A stretch of 20,270 bases of DNA from CBDUZS01 sp965371785 (GTDB taxonomy: Bacteria > Fermentibacterota > Fermentibacteria > Fermentibacterales > JCC-6). Shown in pieces: positions 1-6,753 of the stretch. The stretch lies in the NCBI GenBank assembly GCA_965371785.1, contig CBDUZS010000046.1, positions 1 to 20,270 on the forward strand, read 5' to 3'. Below the pieces are notes generated by a model. That model did no database searches and was not told where the DNA came from. It saw nothing but the letters and a program-made list of their open reading frames with translations. How positions within the stretch are numbered: position 1 is the stretch's first letter; every line of letters begins with the position of its first letter. A program made the translations under genes and the position numbers.

Positions 1-41
1 ACACGAAGCATCACTTCGCCGGGTTAGCTGCTGGATGCGAA

Positions 42-68
42 AGGGGGCAGACAACATGCCTGCCCCCT
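42..68 (-). terminator. Hairpin terminator after the C25 peptidase gene
   Basis: Perfect 9-bp inverted repeat AGGGGGCAG / CTGCCCCCT with a 9-nt loop. It begins about 19 nt past the TAA stop of the minus-strand peptidase gene. Read on the minus strand, the stem is followed by only a short T tract (TTT), so it is a GC-rich hairpin with a weak U-run. Its position and perfect stem support a terminator. Confidence 0.6.
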
Positions 69-86
69 GTTTGAGAACCTGTGCCG

Positions 87-2351
87 TTACCGGAGGACCA
101 TGAAGGAACGTGTAAGTGACCCGGAACCTGTGGTCAGGTGGACGAAGTAGATACCGCTTGGAACTCTAGTGCCGGTGTTACCGTCTCCATCCCATGAGAT
201 TGCATGAGAGCCTGCAGCAATCTCTCCGGACTGAATGGTCGAGATTACTCTTCCCGACAGATCGTAGACGTCCAGCCGCGTGACTCCTGCAACGGGAATG
301 CTGAACGCAAGTGTTGCGGAGGTTCGAACCGGGTTTGGATACATCGACCCCAGGTAGAAGCCAGGTACTGCTGCAGTCGACGCCTCTCCCACTCCCACGG
401 TGTTCGCGTAGGTAACGCAGGGAACCCTGTTGTGGCACGTTGATGTAATGGTGACCGAATTCGCCCCTGGAATGCTGGCAATCGTGAGATCTGCAACCCC
501 TGAAGCGTTCGTATATCCCGCGTCCAGGAGCTCATCGGTGTCTTCGTAGTAGGCACCGACCAGGGCACCCTCGACAGGAGCATCGGTATTGTCCATTACC
601 GTAACCTGGAATGGACCCGGTGCTATGGTCGCGGAATGGGAATTGGTCAGGTAACTGATCGGTGACGTGTCGGTGTAGATATCCGTTTCGGGACAACCGA
701 AGATGTGACCCATCATGTTCATGTCGTTACCGCTGGAACCGTAGTTCTCGAACACCTTGAGTTTGGCATACGAGTACGAAGCACCGAGATGGTGGAGTTC
801 CTGCAGGAAGTAGCCGTTGAAGGTGTGAATCTGCAGTGAGTCTCCAGGCCCTACCGGCGTGTTGGTTGACGAACCCATGACGGTTATCGCGCCCTTTGGA
901 TCGGAAACGGTTCCCTCCGATAGAAATGCCTCGCAGAAGCAGTAGTATCCGTCGAATTCTCCGTTCTGGCAGCCTATGGTGTAAACCCAGGGCATTCTCC
1001 TGCCGTTGGTCAGAGAGGAGATGTTCGAGATGTTGAAACCCGTGGTGAGCCAGCTCGAAATGTTTCCGTGACCTATGTAGGAGATCAGTGTCCGGCCTTC
1101 GTTGATGAAGGAAGTGAGCAGAGCCAGAGTGGGAGGAGTACCGCCCAGGGCACTGCAGAGAAAATCGGACTCCAGAGCGTTGGCCATGAAGAGCTGATGC
1201 AGGTAGAGAGCTTCCTCTGGTGCCTCGAAATCAGTGCACGCCATACTTATGGCTGTGTTGAACCAGGTCTCGCCGGAGGGCTGGTACGGATTGAGCTCGG
1301 CCGTGGCGATTTTCCAGGCGATGTAGGCAAGATCTCCAGTATCGCTGCCGCATATCCTGCCGAGGTGGATTGAGGGTACGCTTCCGCTGCCGATGACGGC
1401 ATACATGTTGTCGGCCGCGTGTGTAGCGCTTCCGGAGTACTGGGGGGTAGGCACAACATCGTGTCCGCCCACCAGCATGATGTATTCTGGAGGGTTCGGC
1501 CACGTGTTGTAGGCATTTTCGATCCAGGCATCGATGGCGCTCACTGTGCCGCCTATCTCAGAAAGGTATGCCGTATGTACCTCGTAACCCTTCTGAGCCT
1601 TCCAGTCGACCAGATCCTGGACCAGACCGATCGATTCTTCGGTGCCTATGAAGATGTAGCTCCCGTCGATGGCTCTGCCGTCAGACTGGAAGCCGAGGAC
1701 CTGTTCGTAAGATGGGAGAAAACTGCGAGTGTGACCGTTTGTAGCCCTGTGAATCTCGTTCTCTCCCACTCCCCCGACAGATCTTACGTTGACTCGGACC
1801 GATGTGGTTACGATCACTTCATTCGTAACGGGATTCACCCTCACCGGATTAAAGCTTACCCATGCCACACGAAGCTCACGGAGAACGTTGACGGATTCCA
1901 GTTCGACTGATGAACCGGGAAAGAACTCCGATGAAGTGTAGACTTCGGTGTCAATCCTGTACGGAAAGGCACCCCCGCTGTACGTGGGGGGTTCCTGGAA
2001 GGGCGCAACCCGGTACAGGCCAAGCGAGAATGTTTCCTCATCCATTATCTCCAGCTCCACGTTACCGGTTGGAGGAATGAGCACCATCCATCGAATGACT
2101 GGAAGGTCAGGCGCACCGACCCTGGCAAGAAAATCTCCATCGGTTGGAATCCTGAAAGAGACCCCTTCTCCGAACTCAACTGACTCGGCATCAATCACTT
2201 CGAGATCGTTCAGGCAGAACCTGATCGTAGTGCTGCTTCCATCGGAACCGATGAACGCCGCAGTTTCGGGAGAGTCGGGAGCACGGTAGAGGACCTCACC
2301 GTAAGAGATGAGTGACATCGCGAACAGCAGCGCCGGTACGAATAACCTCAT
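87..2351 (-). CDS. Gingipain-like C25 cysteine peptidase with C-terminal T9SS-type sorting domain
   Basis: A 754-aa secreted cysteine peptidase of MEROPS family C25 (gingipain clan), probably acting at or outside the cell surface. Residues 1-18 form a signal peptide (MRLFVPALLFAMSLISYG). Residues about 20-200 look like the C25 propeptide, including the G-x-P-x-LP-type stretch near 79-84. The catalytic domain spans about 230-560, with the expected histidine in YIGHGN (H428) and cysteine in IGCQNGEF (C461). An Ig-like segment follows at about 575-650. The last 85 residues (from MYPNPV, about 670) form a Por-secretion or FlgD-like sorting domain: YPNP, VYDLSG and PSGIYFV motifs ending in FMVLR. 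The ATG start is supported by AAGGAG 5 nt upstream. It is a single-gene unit divergent from the transporter, with a hairpin after the stop. Family and catalytic dyad are clear; substrate is unknown. Confidence 0.93.
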   Translation of the reverse strand: MRLFVPALLFAMSLISYGEVLYRAPDSPETAAFIGSDGSSTTIRFCLNDLEVIDAESVEFGEGVSFRIPTDGDFLARVGAPDLPVIRWMVLIPPTGNVELEIMDEETFSLGLYRVAPFQEPPTYSGGAFPYRIDTEVYTSSEFFPGSSVELESVNVLRELRVAWVSFNPVRVNPVTNEVIVTTSVRVNVRSVGGVGENEIHRATNGHTRSFLPSYEQVLGFQSDGRAIDGSYIFIGTEESIGLVQDLVDWKAQKGYEVHTAYLSEIGGTVSAIDAWIENAYNTWPNPPEYIMLVGGHDVVPTPQYSGSATHAADNMYAVIGSGSVPSIHLGRICGSDTGDLAYIAWKIATAELNPYQPSGETWFNTAISMACTDFEAPEEALYLHQLFMANALESDFLCSALGGTPPTLALLTSFINEGRTLISYIGHGNISSWLTTGFNISNISSLTNGRRMPWVYTIGCQNGEFDGYYCFCEAFLSEGTVSDPKGAITVMGSSTNTPVGPGDSLQIHTFNGYFLQELHHLGASYSYAKLKVFENYGSSGNDMNMMGHIFGCPETDIYTDTSPISYLTNSHSATIAPGPFQVTVMDNTDAPVEGALVGAYYEDTDELLDAGYTNASGVADLTIASIPGANSVTITSTCHNRVPCVTYANTVGVGEASTAAVPGFYLGSMYPNPVRTSATLAFSIPVAGVTRLDVYDLSGRVISTIQSGEIAAGSHAISWDGDGNTGTRVPSGIYFVHLTTGSGSLTRSFMVLR

Positions 2352-2679
2352 GATGTCTCCTTAACTATTTATAGATAAACGGAATACAATATGTTAACCC
2401 ATATTTTACAGTCAGTGAACATTTAAAGATAAGCCCGGTAACTTCATGCAGTCAATAAGACTGCGCGATGCATATCCTGAACTGCAATCGTAATATATGC
2501 GCCTGATATGCGATTACACAGAAGGGGATATGGGTGTTTTAATACACGTACAATCCTGTAGCTTTCCCGTAAGGTGCCATGCAGCCCCGGCTTGTGCTAT
2601 GTTTGCCAGATCGAATCGTAAGCTTTCAGCTTGTAAGTTTACAGACCGACTTCCGACACTGAGGAAAAACCTGAGAGAC
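2352..2679. other. Divergent intergenic region with AT-rich promoter zone and transporter leader
   Basis: This 328-bp gap separates the C25 peptidase (minus) from the transporter (plus). The first 80 bp are AT-rich and hold promoter-like hexamers for both directions. For the plus strand, TTTACA (2405-2410), N17 and GATAAG (2428-2433) is a candidate that would give a leader of about 240 nt. The leader contains small inverted repeats: GCAGTC-AATAA-GACTGC near 2448-2464 and AAGCT-TTC-AGCTT at 2620-2632. The transporter frame stays open back to an ATG at 2497, but that extension is Cys-rich and unlike the family, so I treat it as non-coding. I recognise no known riboswitch. Confidence 0.45.
2391..2419 (-). 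promoter_or_regulatory. Candidate sigma70-type promoter of the C25 peptidase gene
   Basis: On the minus strand, TTCACT (2414-2419) lies 17 nt from TAACAT (2391-2396). Transcription would start near 2384 and give a leader of about 33 nt before the ATG at 2351. Each hexamer matches the consensus at 4 of 6 positions. The same TAACAT -10 recurs upstream of mgtE, which supports the call. Confidence 0.4.
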
Positions 2680-4059
2680 ATGAGCGCATCGAGTTCGGGA
2701 AATATTGCAGGCGGGAACATCAGAGCGCTGCTCATCCTCGGTATAGCCCTGGCGGCGGGCTTTGCGGTGAGTTCTTTCCATTACGATGGGCTCAGTGAAG
2801 CAGGCAGGCTGACGTTTGGTGTGTTCACCGCTGCCGCAATCCTCTGGATGCTGGAGCCCTTCCCTCTCTACGTTACTTCCTTCATCGTTGTTATCCTCGA
2901 AGTCGTTCTGCTGGCACGACCTGGCGGACCTCTCGGTATGGGAGGAAAAGGTTACACGATCTTCCTTGCTCCGTTTTTCGATCCGGTTATCGTCCTCCTC
3001 CTTGGAGGATTTGCATTGGCAGCAGCAGTAAAAAAATATGGGCTGGACGAGGTAATATCCCGCCGAATTCTCAGTCGCGTGGGGACCGATCCGAAAATCG
3101 TTCTTCTCGGCATCATGTGTACTTCCGCACTGTTATCCATGTGGCTCTCGAATACGGCAACAACGGCACTGATGATCGCAGTTGCCATCCCTATCATCAG
3201 ATCTCTTCCCCCCGATGAGCGCTTTCGAAAGGCAATCATCCTCGGTATCCCCTTTGCATGTAACATCGGGGGAATGGGAACACCTATCGGAACGCCGCCA
3301 AACGCTATTGCCATAGGAGTTCTTGAGAACATTGGTGTCCAGGTGAGCTTCCTGCAGTGGATGCTCAGGGGAATACCACTGGTGATTCTGCTCCTTGCCG
3401 TCAGCTGGATGATTCTCTGCAAGCTCTATCCTCCGGGTGTCTCCCGGATACAATTGTCTCTCAAGAAGAAGAAACAGCGGCTCGACGGCAGACAGGTATT
3501 CGTACTCGTTGTCTTCGCTATCGTGGTTCTGCTCTGGCTCACCTCTGGCAGACATGGCGTTCCCTCTGCGATAGTCTCCCTCATTCCAGTTGTGCTCCTG
3601 TTCGGGTTCCGTCTTCTCAACGACAACGATCTGCAGAAACTCGGCTGGGGAATCCTGTTCATTGTGGGAGGAGGTATGAGCCTGGGAGTGGCCATGCGTG
3701 AGAGCGGTCTGAGTGACTGGTTCGTTCAGCAGATACCGTTCGAAGGCCTGGGTGCATTTCTGATAGTTCTGCTGTTCGCGGTATCGGCTTCGGTCATGAC
3801 CACTTTCATCTCCAACAGCGCAACGGCCAACCTGCTTATTCCCATAGTTATAGGAGTATCCGCAATAGCTCCCGGAAAGAGCGCAATCGTTGTTGCCCTC
3901 GCGGCTTCAACGGCAATGATCCTGCCGGTAAGCACTCCACCAAATGCCATTGCTTACGGCTCGGGTTACGTTCGTATGAGGGACATGGCAAGAGCGGGGC
4001 TGCTGATCACCGGAATTGCCACCGCTCTTATCCCCGCTTTCATTTACGCGGTTTTCTGA
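2680..4059 (+). CDS. DASS/SLC13-family sodium:anion (dicarboxylate/sulfate-type) symporter
   Basis: A 459-aa polytopic inner-membrane transporter of the divalent anion:Na+ symporter (DASS, SLC13, CitT/ArsB superfamily) type. Both repeat motifs are visible: SNTATTALM (about 157-165) followed by GGMGTPIGTPPNA (about 197-209), and SNSATANLL (about 378-386) followed by STPPNAIAYG (about 418-427). In the family these SNT and TPPN hairpins bind Na+ and the carboxylate or sulfate substrate. I chose the ATG at 2680 because family members begin just before the first membrane segment; the frame is open back to ATG 2497, but those 61 residues are not hydrophobic and look random. The Shine-Dalgarno at 2680 is weak, so the start is the uncertain part. 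Substrate cannot be told from the sequence; a dicarboxylate or sulfate is typical. Confidence 0.88.
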   Translation: MSASSSGNIAGGNIRALLILGIALAAGFAVSSFHYDGLSEAGRLTFGVFTAAAILWMLEPFPLYVTSFIVVILEVVLLARPGGPLGMGGKGYTIFLAPFFDPVIVLLLGGFALAAAVKKYGLDEVISRRILSRVGTDPKIVLLGIMCTSALLSMWLSNTATTALMIAVAIPIIRSLPPDERFRKAIILGIPFACNIGGMGTPIGTPPNAIAIGVLENIGVQVSFLQWMLRGIPLVILLLAVSWMILCKLYPPGVSRIQLSLKKKKQRLDGRQVFVLVVFAIVVLLWLTSGRHGVPSAIVSLIPVVLLFGFRLLNDNDLQKLGWGILFIVGGGMSLGVAMRESGLSDWFVQQIPFEGLGAFLIVLLFAVSASVMTTFISNSATANLLIPIVIGVSAIAPGKSAIVVALAASTAMILPVSTPPNAIAYGSGYVRMRDMARAGLLITGIATALIPAFIYAVF

Positions 4060-4096
4060 ACGATGCATTCCGCATGCGGTAGAAGGGACAGAGTCA

Positions 4097-4510
4097 TTGG
4101 GTACTGAAACAGGAACCTCGGGCAGGGAGAGAGCCCGGGTGGAACACTGCCTCAAGTGCAACTCCACCAGTATGAAGAACAACATGTACTTCCGCAGAGG
4201 AAGAGATGTGAAGGTCTACGTTCAGTGTACCGAGTGCGGTGAATACGTGGCCAGTTACGTTTTATCCGGTTACACTTCTGAATGCAATTACGAATCCTTT
4301 CTTCACAGCCTGCGTTTCACGAGGCTTTCGAGCGGTAAGAGAATGCTGAGGAAGATGAACACCTACGCTGCAGCCGTGAAAGAGGAATTCGAACACGTAC
4401 TGGAACTGGTAAGAACGCATGAGGATACTCATCTCATCGAGAATATCATCGAAGAGGAATGCTCGTTGAGCGGTGAAGAAGAGACCGAAGCCGGCATGGA
4501 GAGCGATTAG
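4097..4510 (+). CDS. Zinc-ribbon protein of unknown function
   Basis: A 137-aa soluble protein. Two CxxC pairs, C18-x2-C21 and C44-x2-C47, separated by a basic beta-rich stretch (YFRRGRDVKVYVQC), form a classic zinc ribbon. The middle (about 65-85) is basic (FTRLSSGKRMLRK) and the C-terminal half is a Glu-rich helical region (EEFEHVLELVRTHED, then EEECSLSGEEETE). I start it at TTG 4097 because GAAGGGA lies 8 nt upstream; an in-frame TTG at 4016 would overlap the transporter gene and has no ribosome site. The gene is 37 nt after the transporter and its TAG shares one base with the alternative GTG of the next gene. A nucleic-acid- or protein-binding adaptor role is plausible but only inferred. 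I do not recognise a named family. Confidence 0.75.
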   Translation: MGTETGTSGRERARVEHCLKCNSTSMKNNMYFRRGRDVKVYVQCTECGEYVASYVLSGYTSECNYESFLHSLRFTRLSSGKRMLRKMNTYAAAVKEEFEHVLELVRTHEDTHLIENIIEEECSLSGEEETEAGMESD

Positions 4511-4524
4511 TGTCGAGGTTCAGC

Positions 4525-4830
4525 ATGGAATGGCAGAGGGTTGTCGACTGCAACGGTCATCCCTGCGGAAAACCCTCCGCTGACCAGGATACGGTCTTCA
4601 ACGTTATCGACACCCTCGAGAACACGGTCGCAAGCCAGGGATTACGGCTGTCTTTCACTCGAAAGGAAGTAAAGGCGCCAGCCGAAGGCGATCCTGGAAT
4701 CGACAGGTTCTACTTCAACGGTGAGTCCCTCGAAGAGCTGCTCGGAATAACATCCTCTTCTATCGAGCGTTACACACCCGACCTGATCCTGCGGGCAGCC
4801 CTTGTCGCGGTCGAGCGTGAGAGTACCTGA
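4525..4830 (+). CDS. DUF2703-like small protein
   Basis: A 101-aa soluble protein. The opening MEWQRVVDCNGHPCGK, a central Leu/Gly segment (LENTVASQGLRLSFTRKEV) and the closing FYFNGESLEELLG match my recollection of DUF2703 proteins (W-x-R-h-V-D with a Cys pair, then N-x-I-x-I-N-G-x-P-L-E-E). The Cys spacing here (C-N-G-H-P-C) departs from the usual T-C-x-R-C pattern. ATG 4525 is preferred because GAGG sits 6 nt upstream; an in-frame GTG at 4510 would overlap the stop of the previous gene by one base and add five residues. It is tightly coupled to the zinc-ribbon gene, so the two probably act together. Function is unknown; the thioredoxin-like or metal-related ideas sometimes attached to DUF2703 are not shown here. 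Confidence 0.65.
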   Translation: MEWQRVVDCNGHPCGKPSADQDTVFNVIDTLENTVASQGLRLSFTRKEVKAPAEGDPGIDRFYFNGESLEELLGITSSSIERYTPDLILRAALVAVEREST

Positions 4831-4837
4831 CACTCAC
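4817..4837. repeat. Imperfect hairpin spanning two convergent stop codons
   Basis: GTGAG, an A-A mismatch, GT, a 5-nt loop, AC and CTCAC form a hairpin covering the TGA of the DUF2703-like gene (4828-4830) and the minus-strand TGA of the M1 peptidase (4834-4836). There is no U-run on either side. It might act as a compact bidirectional terminator, but it also codes for protein ends on both strands, so the symmetry may be chance. Confidence 0.3.
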
Positions 4838-6753
4838 CTGTCCAGTATCACCATCCTGCTGACCTGTCTGAGGTTACCATCTCCCCTGACCTCGACCAGA
4901 TACGTTGCAGAAGGCAGGCCAGAGACGTCCAGCGTTCTGCTGCCCTGATCGAGTGAAACCGACATCACCGTTCTTCCGGCTATATCGAATACAGTGACCT
5001 GGATGCCGCTCTGCTCCATTCCCGGCCAGCTTATGGTTGATGAAAGACTGCAGGGGTTGGGAACCAGGTAGAGAGTACCAGCCCCTCCCTCGGGAGGCAG
5101 AGGTCTCTCCTCGATGCCCAGGAGTGAAGTCGAGAGAATATGGTGATAGGGATCGAAGGTAACTGATTGCGGTTGAAAGCTAACCGTGTATACCTGGTTC
5201 TGAGCAGGAGTATCATTCCACATCGTGACCAGCGAGTCAGAGCTGGTGCCTTCGATCAGGAATTCCAGAGGCATCTCGAAGAAGGGACCTACCGTCTGGA
5301 TCTGATCGACTGTAATGCTCACACTCCAGTCGGATCCTGACTGCTGCCAGGTAGACTCGATATCGTAAATGGGATACGCCTCATCGTGTACCCATGTGTT
5401 GAAAAACCAGTCAATGTCATTGCCAGAGATCAACTCTATGTGATCTCTCAGATCGTTCGTGGTAGCCAGGTTGTAGCAGTGATGGGTGTAATAGTTCTCG
5501 AGGGAATCGAAGAACACCGTGTCTCCAAGGACGTATCTGAGCATGTGGAGGACACTCGCGCCTTTCTGATAGGTGGTGTAGCTCCAGTACTGTGAAGGCG
5601 TGGATGGAGACGTCAAAGCGAATATCTCACCGCTGTTCAGGTAAGGTATCATGATGTCGTTCACCATGTAGTCGTCGTACTCCTCCGCACCGTAGTACTC
5701 CGCCCAGATGGCCTCACTGTACGTCGCAAACCCCTCCGACAGCCATACATCCGACCATTCGCTCTCGGTAACGCAGTCTCCCCACCACATGTGGCTCATC
5801 TCGTGCGCCAGGAGCCAGTCGTAGTACGTGGTGCCATTTATTGCGGCCGCGATGTGGTACACCTCGGATAAATGCTCCATGTCTCCTTTCGGAGTCTGGA
5901 CGTAGCTGAACTTGCAGTCCCATGGATAAGGCACGTAAACCGATTCGAAATGGCTCATCATGAGGTCGACGTTTACGAAGCTTCCAAGGGCATCTTCAAC
6001 ATCCCATGAGTAGACGTAGTAGAAGATCCTGTTATCGGTCGAATCGTGCAGAACCGTATAGTCCGCAACACTTATCGCCGCGAGGTAAGTGCTCATCGGC
6101 TGATCCAGTGACCAGTGGAATGTAGCCTTCCCGCCCGAATACTCCACACCGGCGGAATCACCGTTTGCGACCGCGTAGAGCGTATCGGGACAGGTTATGT
6201 GGAACTCGAAGGACGCCTTGTCGTTTGGATGATCCCAGCAGGGGAACATGCACTTCCCCATCGACGGGTTAGCCGAGTAGACCCCCACTCCCATGTGATA
6301 CGTTGCGTGGGGATGGAACCAGAATCCTCCCCATGCTTCGTGGTAAGGGACACCCGAATAGGAGATAAATATTTCTGTGGTATCACCCGGGCTCACCGGA
6401 GAGGACAACGTGATGAAAAGTGAGTCCCCATCCTGGCTGTACACCAGCGGACCGGTACCGTCCCAGACGGAATCGACGATCAGATCGATGAGATCCAGCC
6501 GTATTTCCGAGACTGCGCCGCCCGGCGAAGTGAGGATAATTCCAGTCGTTCCTTCTATCTCCGTGGCTTCTATGAATATCTCTATATCCAGGTCGTAGTT
6601 AAGGATATCGCATGGATTCTGGGGGTAATCAACCGAGCCGGTAAAGGGCATGGGAGAGAGCGGCCTTGTCCAGGCCGGAATATCGGTCATCGGTCCGGGT
6701 GCTGACACCAGGATCGACAGCATGAGAGCCATCATATCAATCACCATCCTCAT
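4834..6753 (-). CDS. Secreted M1-family metallo-aminopeptidase with T9SS-type sorting domain
   Basis: A 639-aa gluzincin peptidase. The N-terminus (about 1-20) is a short signal peptide (MMALMLSILVSA). The M1 N-terminal beta domain covers about 45-235. The catalytic domain has GDMEH (290-294) in place of the GAMEN exopeptidase loop, HEMSH (317-321) with WLSEGFATY giving the third zinc ligand E340, and YQKGAS (395-400) carrying the transition-state Tyr. Residues about 460-545 are beta-rich. The last 80 residues (from LYLVPNPCS, about 561) are a Por-secretion sorting domain with FDIAGR and LPSATYLVEV and a basic end. The start ATG 6753 overlaps the upstream kinase by 17 bp, which implies translational coupling; ATGs 18-21 nt downstream are alternatives. 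Expected to trim peptides outside the cell or at its surface. Confidence 0.92.
   Translation of the reverse strand: MRMVIDMMALMLSILVSAPGPMTDIPAWTRPLSPMPFTGSVDYPQNPCDILNYDLDIEIFIEATEIEGTTGIILTSPGGAVSEIRLDLIDLIVDSVWDGTGPLVYSQDGDSLFITLSSPVSPGDTTEIFISYSGVPYHEAWGGFWFHPHATYHMGVGVYSANPSMGKCMFPCWDHPNDKASFEFHITCPDTLYAVANGDSAGVEYSGGKATFHWSLDQPMSTYLAAISVADYTVLHDSTDNRIFYYVYSWDVEDALGSFVNVDLMMSHFESVYVPYPWDCKFSYVQTPKGDMEHLSEVYHIAAAINGTTYYDWLLAHEMSHMWWGDCVTESEWSDVWLSEGFATYSEAIWAEYYGAEEYDDYMVNDIMIPYLNSGEIFALTSPSTPSQYWSYTTYQKGASVLHMLRYVLGDTVFFDSLENYYTHHCYNLATTNDLRDHIELISGNDIDWFFNTWVHDEAYPIYDIESTWQQSGSDWSVSITVDQIQTVGPFFEMPLEFLIEGTSSDSLVTMWNDTPAQNQVYTVSFQPQSVTFDPYHHILSTSLLGIEERPLPPEGGAGTLYLVPNPCSLSSTISWPGMEQSGIQVTVFDIAGRTVMSVSLDQGSRTLDVSGLPSATYLVEVRGDGNLRQVSRMVILDR

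Noticed and set aside
1419..1910. 163-codon plus-strand ORF
   Set aside because: Antisense to the C25 peptidase gene, with composition of a shadow frame.
2497..2679. 61-residue N-terminal extension of the transporter
   Set aside because: Cys-rich, not hydrophobic and not family-like; more likely untranslated leader.
2952..3422. 156-codon minus-strand ORF
   Set aside because: Antisense to the anion transporter and without domain or ribosome site.
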